Made by a program: the position numbers and the translations under genes. Under the pieces are notes generated by a model. That model searched no databases. It had not been told where the DNA came from and worked only from the letters and a program-made list of their open reading frames with translations. Below are positions 1 through 8,616 of a stretch of 13,170 nt of DNA, piece by piece. Where the stretch lies: contig WTXG01000573.1 in the NCBI GenBank assembly GCA_022496185.1, positions 1 through 13,170 on the forward strand, given 5' to 3'. Position 1 is the first letter of the stretch, and every line of letters starts with the position of its first letter. Source of the DNA: Multifurca ochricompacta. Lineage: Eukaryota; Basidiomycota; Agaricomycetes; Russulales; Russulaceae.

Positions 1-383
1 ATGCAGGCTTTGGTGCAATCTGCCAATGTGTCCATGGTATTAGGATCTCATGAAGTCATGGGTTTTACTCCAAATGCTGCCTTCCATTGGTCACAGGTTT
101 TACCCTTTTTTGTATCCACACCAAAGCATGTTTGAAAATCCAAGTAGTCCTGCTGCTGTCTTCTGGCAGTGTTTGTCCACTGGCTCCATGACTTGGGGTG
201 ATGGAATTGGATGATATTCTTCACCAGGGGGTTAGGTAATCCCTGGGAGAAGAGGTCGAGTGTTGCCTCTTCATTCACATCATACCCCGCTCATTTGGCC
301 AAGTTGCAGAATTTGGCTACATATCCATCCAAATCTCCTCTCTCCATTTTCAGGGTTTTTAATTCTCTGGCAGCCTTCTGCTT
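1..383 (-). pseudogene. Ty3/Gypsy gag, 3' portion (split by LINE)
   Basis: Capsid-like gag segment of a Ty3/Gypsy retrotransposon, read on the minus strand from the LINE insertion point towards base 1. Visible landmarks are a lysine-rich stretch followed by LKTLKMERGDLDGYVAKF, then ATLDLFSQGLPNPLV, then a Trp-containing segment ending in ARRQQQDYL. This order is characteristic of the fungal retrotransposon gag (capsid) family. The frame is broken by a TGA near base 286, just after FCNLAK, and by another at 50-48 after KPMTS. Coding-like sequence continues past the second stop to the window edge (DPNTMDT). Both stops would be arginine if CGA had become TGA. Only about two CpG dinucleotides remain in 369 bases. 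Nucleocapsid and pol would lie beyond the window. It is a dead copy, and the family call is confident. Confidence 0.85.
369..383. repeat. LINE target site duplication, copy at LINE 3' end
   Basis: GGCAGCCTTCTGCTT, identical to 8602-8616. It abuts the plus-strand T run, so the last two T bases could belong to either the duplication or the tail. It lies inside Gypsy gag coding sequence. Confidence 0.9.
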
Positions 384-399
384 TTTTTTTTTTTTTTTT
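382..399 (-). other. LINE poly(A) tail (T run on plus strand)
   Basis: Eighteen consecutive T on the plus strand, that is, an A18 tail at the 3' end of the minus-strand LINE. It abuts the target site duplication, as expected for target-primed reverse transcription. Confidence 0.9.
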
Positions 400-639
400 G
401 GAATCAAGTTTCATTGACACGCTTGCAAGGCCTTTGCCTAAGTCGCGTGGCTATCTAGTACAAAGGGTCCCCTAGTAGCTACTGTAATTGTAATAGGGCG
501 GCGCCCCATTGAAAAAACCCCGCAGGGAAAAGTAAAGGTAATTGAGTTGATTAGGTGAGGCAAGGTTCGACTGCAATGCTGTGTAGGTTCAGACCAACCA
601 AATCGATGGGAGATGGGGTCCTTTGGTTCATTGCCAGAT
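400..639 (-). other. LINE 3' untranslated region
   Basis: About 240 bases between the ORF2 stop (TAG at 642-640) and the poly(A) tail. It contains a GC-rich stem GGGC-3 nt-GCCC at 496-506. A stem-loop in this position could be part of the RNA recognised by the reverse transcriptase, as is known for other LINEs, but that role is inferred here. No ORF of note. Confidence 0.6.
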
Positions 640-1800
640 CTAATCCGGTTCAGGAGGTGGTATTGCAGTGTAGGGCTTGAAGGCCGCATGTGAGTTTTGG
701 AGGAAGCGGAGCAGGGCTTCCACGTGGTTCTTGGTGTTGAAAATGGTCATCAGGGGGGTTGATGTTGCCAACCAGGTGTGCATGTCTGATGCAATGCGGC
801 TCTCGCGATGGAGAGGGCAGTCGTAAAGGATGTGGGTGGTAGTAGCAGGTGTGGTACCATCACAGGGGCAAGTCCTAGAGGAGGGGGTTAGTTTGGGTTT
901 AAAGCGTATAGTGTACTCAGCAGTGAAAGCATGTCCAACTGCCAACCATAGGGCAGTGGACGTGGTGTGACGCGTGAGGGGGTAGAACCAGCCTGGGGCC
1001 GTTTAGCTGCGGCAGACCAGAGGGGGTGGTTTGAGCTGTTGGGTGGACCATTAATAGACAGGGAATAGGCTTGTTTATCCCGTTGATTGGGGTGGTTGGG
1101 AGTTGGGGTGTGTTCCGCTCGGGCTCGAAGCCATTCCTCGCGCCAGTTGTCAAAAGCGCGAAGACGGGTGAGGGATCTCCATTTGGTAGGGGAGGGATGA
1201 TCATCAAGCTGATCTAGAGGGGTTTGAGCACGGCAGTGTTCAGCAGCCTGAACAGAGACAGTTTGGGCACAGTAATTCGTCATTGCAGGAGTCCATATGA
1301 AGGTGAGCAATGTCCCTGGGAAAGAGGAAATGAAGGAGGTCAGTGAGTTCTGGAATAGGATGAAATCTGCAGTAAAACGCTTAGGGTCTTGCAACTTAAG
1401 GGAGAGTATTGCAGAGGATGATGGGGATGTGATGACAATGGATTTGGGTTGGGACCCAAAGAAGAAGTCCTTGGTCCAGCACATGGTCTGCGCTAGTCCA
1501 AATAGTTCCACATCTGCCCGCACAATGCTAGTGCCTTTGCACCAGCTCATTGTCCACTCACCCCTGGAGTCCATAATTGTCGAGGCTGAGGCTCCAACAA
1601 CCTTTTGATCAGAACGGTTCTTGTTCCCAAGAGCCACAGCTGAATGAATAAGGACCACATCAGTTCAAGGTTGAGCAATGAGTGCTGCAATCTCGATCCG
1701 TTGGGATTGTGGGGGGGCAACACCCTGTAAACTGACTTGTGCTCCCCAGATGGGAAATTCCCAGGGTGCGAGTGCAAGTACATCAACCGGGCATACTGTG

Positions 1801-1805
1801 GGTGG
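1801..1805. repeat. Solo LTR target site duplication (GGTGG)
   Basis: GGTGG directly beside the LTR end TGTTAC. It matches 2381-2385. Removing the LTR and one copy restores the LINE ORF2 frame. Confidence 0.85.
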
Positions 1806-2032
1806 TGTTACAACTCACTGTCGACTGCCTGGACAGTGGGTTGTATGCAAAGGGGAAGGGATTTGGAAGTGGGCAAAGGATGAGAGTGAGGGTGAAAGTG
1901 CAAGGGAGACGAAGTGAACAGCTCAAGGGCAAGGGATGAGAAGCCTTCCACAAGGTGGGGCTAATCTCCTAGGTAATCAGGAACTGGATCACAAGTGGAC
2001 AGTCTGGAGCTGTCCATTCTATTCCCAAAGGG

Positions 2033-2040
2033 TTTATATA
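2033..2040 (-). promoter_or_regulatory. TATA box in solo LTR
   Basis: TATATAAA on the minus strand, about 340 bases into the LTR. This fits a U3 promoter and marks the LTR orientation as minus. Confidence 0.6.
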
Positions 2041-2150
2041 CGTAATTACAACCGGGACTTTGGTCTGTGCACCACTTTAGGGGAGGTTAACTTCGCTTTA
2101 ACTCCCTACTGATCCACCAATGAGAATAGCCCCACTTTTGGGCTTAGAAA

Positions 2151-2171
2151 TCCGCAGTCCGCAGTCCGCAG
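2151..2171. repeat. Tandem 7-bp repeat, TCCGCAG x3
   Basis: Three perfect consecutive copies of TCCGCAG inside the solo LTR. The third copy also forms a short inverted repeat with the bases after it (GCAGT-ttgtag-ACTGC). It may be a small array of factor sites or slippage; no function is shown. Confidence 0.8.
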
Positions 2172-2380
2172 TTTGTAGACTGCTGTTTAGGCATTGTGGG
2201 GTTCTGTTAGTACTCTTCCCACAGGTCTCCAATTTGGCAGGAGTCCGGCCCTGGTCCAGACCGGCCCTTCTCTGGTCTTAATCTAGGGTTATCTTCGTCT
2301 CTGAGGGTTTTACAAGGTCTCTGGGAGCGTCTGAGGATTTCTGGGGGTCAGGAGGTTTTCTAGGGTGTCAGTTCATGACA

Positions 2381-2385
2381 GGTGG
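2381..2385. repeat. Solo LTR target site duplication (GGTGG)
   Basis: GGTGG directly beside the LTR end CATGACA. It matches 1801-1805. A 5-bp duplication is typical of LTR retrotransposon integrases. Confidence 0.85.
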
Positions 2386-5186
2386 AGTGCGTTTGGAGAG
2401 AGTCACAAGGTCAGTGGTGTGGCGATAAGTACTAAGGCCAGATCTCCGGTGCTTTGGAAGAGGTCCCAGTATAGTTTTGTCCAGACTGCCAGAAAGTCGC
2501 TGGGTGATCTGTGAGGCCTGTGGGAGGGTGATGAACTGGAGGGAGGTAGTGTCAGCAAGTTTCGACAAATAGTGGCGCATAGGAAGGATGTGCAGGAGCT
2601 CATGGAGAGGCTCCCGAGGGGCTGTGTGGAAGCTCCCAGAGATTACCTTTACCATATCATTACAGACACTTTGGAGCTTTTTGAACAGCATCATGGCTTG
2701 GCGCGAGTGGATCCAAAGTTGAGATCCATAGGCCAGAACTGGTAGGCAGACTGCGTTGACCACCAGATGCCAGTTGGCCATTGATAGTCCGCGTTCTGTG
2801 TTCCCAAGAACTTTGAGTTGTTTGAGGGCAGCGCGTGCTCTTCTGCACATGATGTCGATGTGCGGGCGCCAGTCCAGCTTTTTCGTAAGAAAAAAGCCTA
2901 AGTATCATACTGTAGAACCAGGAATGACCTGGTAGTAGGTAGATCTAGGGGGGTCAGCCAGGAAGAGCCTGGTAGGGGGCAAGTTGCGGGTGCGAGCTCG
3001 AGAGAAGAATAGGCACTCTGTCTTATCTGGTTCCACTGCCATGCCCGAGCGGGAGAGCCAGTCAACAGCCAGAGCATAGTGTGAGGAGAGTGAGTGGGTG
3101 ACACCCTCCCAGGTGTCTGACCATGCGAAAAGGAGGCCATCATCCATGTACATGGATAGCTGGCACCCTTTCCAGTCCTTGGCCTGAGACATGAGGGGGC
3201 TAGTGTAAAGGGTTGATAGGATCGGGGACAGGGGGGAACCCTGTGGGGTCCCAATCCGGAGGGCATGCACATCACCTATGTGGTTATTGAACGACAGAGT
3301 GGCAGAACGTCCTGTGAGGAAAGAGCGGATCCATTTGGAGAGGCGCGGGTCATGGCCTAGGAGCTCCATTACATGTTCACATCGTGCTGGGTGAATGTTA
3401 TCAAAAAAGCCTGAGATGTCGAAGAGAGCAATGCCACAGTATAGTCCTCTTGACTGGGCAATCGCGACATCATGGGTGAGTGTGAGTACTGCATCCAGAC
3501 AACATGAGTGGGAGCGGGCACCGAACTGTGCTGAGGAGAGAGTGTTGTGACAATCAACATCAAAGGAGAGTCACTTGGCTTTTTCCAATAGCTTAGCCAG
3601 AGTTTCCAGAAGGGAGATGGGCCGGTAGGCCTTTGGTGCAGTGTAGTCTGGTTTATCTGGTTTCTGAATTACAACTACAAGGGCCTGTTTCCAAGCCAGG
3701 GGGACATAAGAGAACTCTAGGGAGGCGTTGAAAAGCTCAGTGATGTGGTTGCTGATTTCTGGCCAGGCCCATTTAAGGATGCGCCACGAAATCTTGGAAT
3801 GCCCTGGGGCAGAGGAGGACGACATTTTTGTCAGTAGTGCCAAGATCTCACTCTCGGAGATGGGGGCAAAAGGCCATGTAGGGAGAGGGGGTGGATCATC
3901 CTCTAGGGCAGTGGGTATTGGGGAGGAAGTGGAACCAAAGAACCTAGCAGTGAAGAGTTCCTCCTGGGGAGCCCTGTCCCAGAGGAGGGAGTTGTCTAGT
4001 CCCTTCAGTGCAGGGATGAGTGTGGAACGGCGGTTATGACGCCATTTTGCCACATCCCACACATCAAGTTCAGTAAGGGCCTTGTCAGCCCAGTCCCGTT
4101 TAGCCAGCCAGATCTCCTTATGGAGGTTGTTTAGAAGTGTGCGCTTGACTGGGCCATCACCCCTGGGGCCAGCCTTCAAAGCTGAGACTGATTGAGTGCA
4201 TGCTGGTGCCACCACTGTGCACGTTTGGCCTGCGGGGTAATGGAGACACTGAGGTGGGCATTGGAAGCCATGGTGAGGGCACTGAGGATGGCAGTGGCCT
4301 GTTTCTCACATCTTCTGAGCTGGTGAGAGGTCCAGAGGGGGGAAGGAGGTCTGAGAGCGCCTCATGCCAGGTTTTGAGGACTTCCTCAGAGGCTTTAGTA
4401 ACATACATCAGATGATTGGCTGGAGGGGTGGGCTGGGGTAATGCAAGACACCAAGCAACACGAATACCAGCATGGTCAGAACCCAGAGAGGCTGCCCAGT
4501 CAACTTGGGGGGTAGATAAGTTTCCATCCAGTGTCAGACAAGTGTTAGTCCAGACTAGATCCAGTGTAGAGGGGCGTTCAGTTGGCAGCCAACTCGGGTG
4601 ATAACACCTGGGGTGGTTGAAAGTGAAAGATCCTGAGATGCAGTCCAATCCAAAAAGGAGTGTGACCGGGGGGACGTTTCTAGACCCTGTGGGGACCAAA
4701 GTGGGTTGTGGAGGTTAAAGTCTCCCATGAGGACTGTAGGTAAAGTGGGGTCCAAATCCAGATTAAGTAGAGAGCATAGTGATGAGGGGTCGGAGATGTC
4801 ATGATAGAAGTTAACTACTCTGAAGGAATGCGAGGTGTAGCGATATCTGCGATCATGAGGGAAGGGTGGGAGATGATATCTTGCCGTACAGTGACCATGA
4901 AAGGGCAAGGGGAGTGCTGGTCATCTGGTTGGAAGAGGCGGACGTACATTAGGACCTTGGCTCGCTGCCCTGCGGCCAGGCCTGGGTAAAATAAGTTCCA
5001 GCCAGGGTTGGCTGCGGCTCCTAGCACATCCACGCCACTGTGGTGGGTGTCTGAACGGGAGGTTCCTATCCTGTTGAACCAGGGTTCTTGGACCACAAGA
5101 AGGTGGTCATAAGTGTTAGTATTGAGGAGGGCATGCATAGAGGAGTTCCTCCGTCTCATGTTGACTGACAGGATGGAGATGTCTAA

Positions 5187-5193
5187 CATTCTA
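5187..5193 (-). promoter_or_regulatory. ORF1 stop / ORF2 start junction, TAG-A-ATG
   Basis: On the minus strand the ORF1 stop TAG (5193-5191) is separated by one base from the ORF2 ATG (5189-5187). The ORF1 frame leading to this stop has good coding character (QHLDKIIGGKGACLSL through to QTSLI). Near-abutting stop and start codons are the arrangement used for termination-reinitiation in some LINEs, such as the UAAUG junction of silkworm SART1. The mechanism here is inferred. Confidence 0.6.
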
Positions 5194-8100
5194 AATCAAT
5201 GAAGTCTGAGCACTCAATGGGGGTTTGGCGGCGGGTCCCATTGGCATGATAGTGGTTAATCCAATTCTGACCAGCACGGCGCACTTCGCTTGGGCAGAAT
5301 CAAGTGAGGTATCCTCTACAGGGAGGAGGGAATCTAGAGAGAGGCACGCACCTTTACCACCTATGATCTTATCAAGATGTTGGATTCCCTCAATTGGAGT
5401 TGTTGGTTGGGGATGGCAGCAAGATTGTAGAGTTCAGTGAGGCCTTCAGTGGAGAGTTGCTCGTGTTGTGTCCCGTTGGTAGAGGTGAGTGTGAGGATAT
5501 ATCAAGCCCGAAGTTGCAGGTCAAAGGGCTGGGGGTTGGGCAAGAGTTCACTAGCTGGTTGCATGAGTTGGGGGAAAGCAGGGACCTGAGCTACAGGCTT
5601 GACAATTCTGGCAGGGACTGTCGAGCGCAGTACTGTTGAGCATGAGCCTTGAGGATTGGAGGGGAGGGAGGGAGGGTTGGGCTCATCTGGGGCCATGGGG
5701 TCCAGGATCTCCACTATGCTAGTCAGTCGGGCAGGGGGCACATTGTGGGTTAGGGAGGGGGAGGGGGTTCTTATTTGTGTTGGCCTGGAGGGGTCGATGT
5801 TGGGGGCAGTCAGTTCCCGCTGGGTTGGGACAAGAGGCTGATCTAGGAGGGGAGGGGGGGCAAAATCGCCACGGGTTGGGCAGGTGTGGGACCGTGCATC
5901 ATGACCAGCCTTCCCACACAGGAAACATTTGAAAGTGCAGTCACAGCTGCCTGGGTTGCGGTGATGTCCTTTGCAGTGGTAGGAGTGCTGATCATGGGGG
6001 TGTGGGCCTCCACACCAATAACATTTTACCTCCCCAGCCGGGAGTTTACACTTTGACTGGTTGGAGCGGTGACCCATCAAGTGGCAGCGGCCACATTGGA
6101 CAGGGTTCGGAGATGCACCTGCCCTGACAAGCTTACCTTTGCGGCCAAACATGTATATGGGGGTGCTTAAGAACTCTGCCACTTGGCGGGGAGTTTGGTT
6201 TGCTACTGCAAAGACTATAGTGGCAAGGTCAGCTTTAATTGAGGTGGCAGGGACTTGCCAGGTGGGTTGAGCGGTGTAGAGGAGGGAGCGGCAGGAGGTG
6301 TTGCACATCATCTCATTCCACAGGGTGACATTGTCAAAGATTACCCCATCACCTTGAGAGACAGGAATCATTCGGAGTTGGAACCAAGTCCACCCATGAG
6401 TGGGGACAAGGCGGCTGTTAGGGAACTGAGCAGTCAGAATCTGCTCAAAAGGGGCAAGTGAGGCAAAGGGTAGGTCCCCAGCAAAAGTAAAAGTAAAGTT
6501 TCCAGACTGGTTGAGACCGGCAGACCAGCGGCCACCCAGAAGTTCAGGTGGGTTTGCAACCGTGCGAGTGAGAGCTTGTCATGCTTTGATTGTGATGATC
6601 TGGGTGGAGGGGAAAGAGACCCCTGGATTAGCATTAGGGCGTAGTACTGTGACGTCCGTGGTGTGTTTCTTGGGCCCCTGGGAGGCCAGCGAATCTGTCG
6701 CCCCAGTCTTCTTTGGGGCTCCAGACTGCTTGCGTCCCTGGGCAGCAGAGGCAGCTTGAGCAAAGCTAAGAGCCTGTTGTTGTTGAGCAACTGTTTGTGG
6801 GGTCGTGATTAGGAAGGGTGGGTGAGTCGATGTCGGGGCCAATGGAGGGGGTTGTGGGGGTGCCTGAGCAAGTGTTGGGGGGGCCCAGGTTGTGTGGTGA
6901 AGCTGGCGGTTTTCCAACTGATCTAAGCGTTGGACCAGTGCTTGTAAGGTCGAGGCAATCGCTGCTAAGGGGTCCACCAGGGGGGAAGCCTGAGCTGGCT
7001 CTGGGGCACGAGAGGGGTAAGTGGGCTGTGAGCTTACAAGCAAAAGGGCAACCTCAGGGGATGTCATTTCTACCTCCACAGCATGCATAGATGCCATAGT
7101 ACCATGGTAGGCTGGGTCTTTTAGCTTTAGAGCATGCATGGCTTCCCATTTGCTCTGCATAGCACCTGTTATCTCATCTTGGTGGGTGCATATTGGGGAG
7201 GGGGGCGGTTGGCTGGGTCCTGTCCTATGAAAGGGTTTGTGGGGGATTGTGGCCGCCCTCGACAGTTGGGAGATGCGTGCATGCGTGGGGTGTGCATAGA
7301 GTGAGTAGGTGAGACTGGTGAGAGCCGATGTGCTACCTTCTTTGGGTGACATGGTGTTGTTTCAGGATTAGTGAGAAGGATCTGCTGGTTGACCCAGGCC
7401 TCTGACTCGGAGCAAGCCTGGGCAAGGCTGTCAGTCATGAACTTGGTGCGCCAAATGGCCACTTCCTGGGAGACTTCCAGCCGGGCGGCATTAGTGAGCT
7501 CAATGCTCCAAGCCTCACGTTGGGGTGCAATTGCCCGACGGAAATCCTTGAGGTGTTCCTCACGAGCACGCTGAACCTCAACTTCAAAGTTCCAGGAGTC
7601 AAGAACCTGTTGCTTGGCAGCTGAGCCAATGGTCTGCTTGGCTGCATGTACCATGAGGTCATAGTATGTTTCTGGTGCACTGGCCGGAGGGCCATCTGTT
7701 TTAGTGTTGAAAAGGGCCACAGCCTGGTCTAGCATCATGTGGATGTGCTGGGCTTCTGAGGTTGGCTGAGGAGTAGTCTCATGGAGCTTGACAGCATTGA
7801 TGCCTGGGAGGGCATTGGTGTTTGACAGGGATTTTAGGTTTGGGGATCGCATAGCACCCCGTAGTAAAGCTGCAAGGACAGTTCTTGCCAGGCGAGACCA
7901 TGATTGTGGAGTTAGCCCAGCATAAGTGAGGGCAAGGTCACTTTCCGGTCCAACACCACAGTCAAGCATGTTGGTTACCATGACTGCGGCTGCTGAGCCT
8001 GCTAATCCATCAAAGTTGAAGTCATTATTATGATGGAAAGTGAGTGGTTCTGCAAGGTAGTAGTATGCATAGCCCACAATGCTATCAGAGACAGCATTAG

Positions 8101-8428
8101 CAAGATTGCGCCTGTTGGCACCAGCCTGGATGTAGGCTTTGTGTGATTCCTCTTCACTGAGGCCCTGGAAGGGGCGAAGCAAGAATTGATTTGGAGGGTT
8201 ATACCATATGGGAGCAACAATGGCATCTCTGAAGGATTCAGGGGCCTGATTGGGGGTATCATTGAGAGGGTTGCACCCCTTAATGACATTAGTTACAGTG
8301 CGGGTGAGGCCTTCAATGAGGGCCTCAGGAGAGTGCTCAGGTGTGAGGGACAGGTCACTCAATGAAGAGGGTATTGTGATGGGTTGGTCGACCCCACCAT
8401 TGTTGACGCTGACAGACTGTGCTGCCAT
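5191..8428 (-). pseudogene. LINE ORF1: gag-like RNA-binding protein with zinc knuckles (broken)
   Basis: About 1,080 codons, starting at the ATG at 8428 (MAAQSVSVNNGG). This protein would bind LINE RNA and form the ribonucleoprotein particle. The N-terminal 400 residues have no motif I recognise and are followed by a proline/glutamine-rich linker (about 7200-6600). A conserved-looking region follows (NFTFTFAGDLPFASL, HGWTWFQLRMIPVS) that may be an RRM-like fold. Three CCHC-type knuckles lie at 6095-5880: CGRCHLMGH..C, CYWCGGPHPH..C and CFLCGKAGH..C. Damage consists of a one-base loss in the C-rich run at about 7195-7205, a TGA at 6581-6579, a TGA at 5504-5502 after the segment DLQLRA, and a one-base loss near 5391-5397. 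The frame then stays open to the TAG at 5193-5191. Downstream ORF2 follows after one base. Confidence 0.82.
5880..6095 (-). other. ORF1 zinc-knuckle cluster (three CCHC-like motifs)
   Basis: Three cysteine/histidine motifs in about 72 residues. The first is C-x2-C-x4-H-x6-C. The second is C-x2-C-GGPHPHDQH-x3-C with histidines slightly displaced. The third is C-x2-C-x4-H-x6-C. All the Cys and His codons are intact despite stops on either side. Such clusters bind single-stranded nucleic acid in LINE ORF1 proteins. Confidence 0.85.
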
Positions 8429-8601
8429 TGGCAGAGGTGTTGAATAGACAGTGTTTAGATTGTACTCGGTACAAGAGCTATGGAGAGGACTAATTATTGT
8501 GTAGCTGATTCACTATCCAACACTAAAAACGAGTGACCAAAATGGATGAGCTCAAGCAGATGATGGAGGTAGTGGGAAGAGGAGGTGTGTTTCGGGAAGA
8601 G
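8429..8601 (-). other. LINE 5' untranslated region
   Basis: 173 bases between the target site duplication and the ORF1 ATG. The first 50 or so transcribed bases are pyrimidine-rich (CTCTTCCC, CCTCCTCTTCCC). An internal promoter would be expected here for a full-length LINE, but I can identify no specific promoter motif. Its presence indicates the insertion was not 5'-truncated. Confidence 0.6.
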
Positions 8602-8616
8602 GGCAGCCTTCTGCTT
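8602..8616. repeat. LINE target site duplication, copy at LINE 5' end
   Basis: GGCAGCCTTCTGCTT, identical to 369-383. The flanks then differ (G before this copy, T before the other). The duplication fixes the 5' boundary of the LINE at 8601. Confidence 0.9.

Larger units (their letters stand above)
1806..2380 (-). mobile_element. Solo LTR (Gypsy-type) inserted in LINE ORF2
   Basis: A 575-bp non-coding block interrupts ORF2. On the minus strand it starts TGTCATGAACTGACACCC and ends GTTGTAACA, so the ends are TGT...ACA, and it is flanked by GGTGG on both sides (1801-1805, 2381-2385). It contains a TATA box (TATATAAA, plus 2033-2040). No internal retroviral genes are present, so it is a solo LTR left by LTR-LTR recombination. 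The start resembles LTRs of basidiomycete Gypsy elements, which is my basis for the family; orientation follows from the TATA box. It also holds three tandem copies of TCCGCAG (2151-2171). It cannot be linked to the Gypsy gag in this window because that LTR is not visible. Confidence 0.85.
640..5189 (-). pseudogene. LINE ORF2: endonuclease-reverse transcriptase-RNase H (broken, LTR inserted)
   Basis: Polyprotein that would nick target DNA and copy the LINE RNA. It starts at the ATG at 5189 with ISILSVNMR. Endonuclease/exonuclease/phosphatase motifs are VQEPW (Glu codon about 5087), GDFNLHNPLW (about 4722) and GSDHAGI (about 4477). Reverse transcriptase motifs are APKAYRPISLL, FDISGFFDNI (Asp codon 3420-3418), GTPQGSPLSPIL, and the catalytic YMDDG with the two Asp codons at 3144-3139. 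YLGFFLTKKLDW follows. Then come an RNase H-like region with ADVELFGL (Glu 1508) and a C-terminal zinc motif C-x-C-x9-H-x4-C at 870-817. TGA stops interrupt it at 3573-3571, 2907-2905 and 1667-1665. One-base shifts occur near 4842, 4590, 4304, 4179 and 990. A solo LTR at 1806-2380 splits the linker before RNase H. Joining across its 5-bp duplication keeps the frame. Inactive copy. Confidence 0.88.
384..8601 (-). mobile_element. Full-length Tad1-like LINE (non-LTR) retrotransposon
   Basis: Minus-strand non-LTR retrotransposon with two large ORFs. It is bounded by a 15-bp target site duplication and ends in a poly(A) tail. ORF1 carries zinc knuckles. ORF2 has an apurinic-like endonuclease, a reverse transcriptase, an RNase H-like region and a C-terminal zinc motif. 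This architecture is that of the I/Tad1 group, and Tad1 is the usual fungal form, so I infer Tad1-like. It would move by target-primed reverse transcription, with the endonuclease nicking the target and the poly(A) RNA copied in place. Without the internal solo LTR (580 bp including one duplication) it is about 7.6 kb and includes a 5' UTR, so it appears untruncated. Both ORFs are broken; this copy is not autonomous. Confidence 0.88.

Noticed and set aside
211..475. Plus-strand ORFs with a phenylalanine run near the T tract
   Set aside because: The Phe run is just translation of the LINE poly(A) tail read on the wrong strand; both ORFs cross the Gypsy/LINE junction.
2151..2171. CRISPR-like or satellite array
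   Set aside because: Only three 7-bp units within an LTR, no spacers, and the context is a fungal retrotransposon.
1806..2380. Intron in LINE ORF2
   Set aside because: It has no splice-site consensus at its ends, but has TGT...ACA termini, a TATA box and a 5-bp direct duplication, which are LTR features.
3728..4039. Plus-strand ORF of about 100 codons
   Set aside because: It lies antisense to the reverse transcriptase frame, which has clear family motifs; no start context or motif supports it.
6434..6790. Minus-strand ORF as a separate coding segment of ORF1
   Set aside because: The other frame continues through here with only one TGA (6581-6579) and conserved-looking sequence; this one is a leucine-rich shadow.
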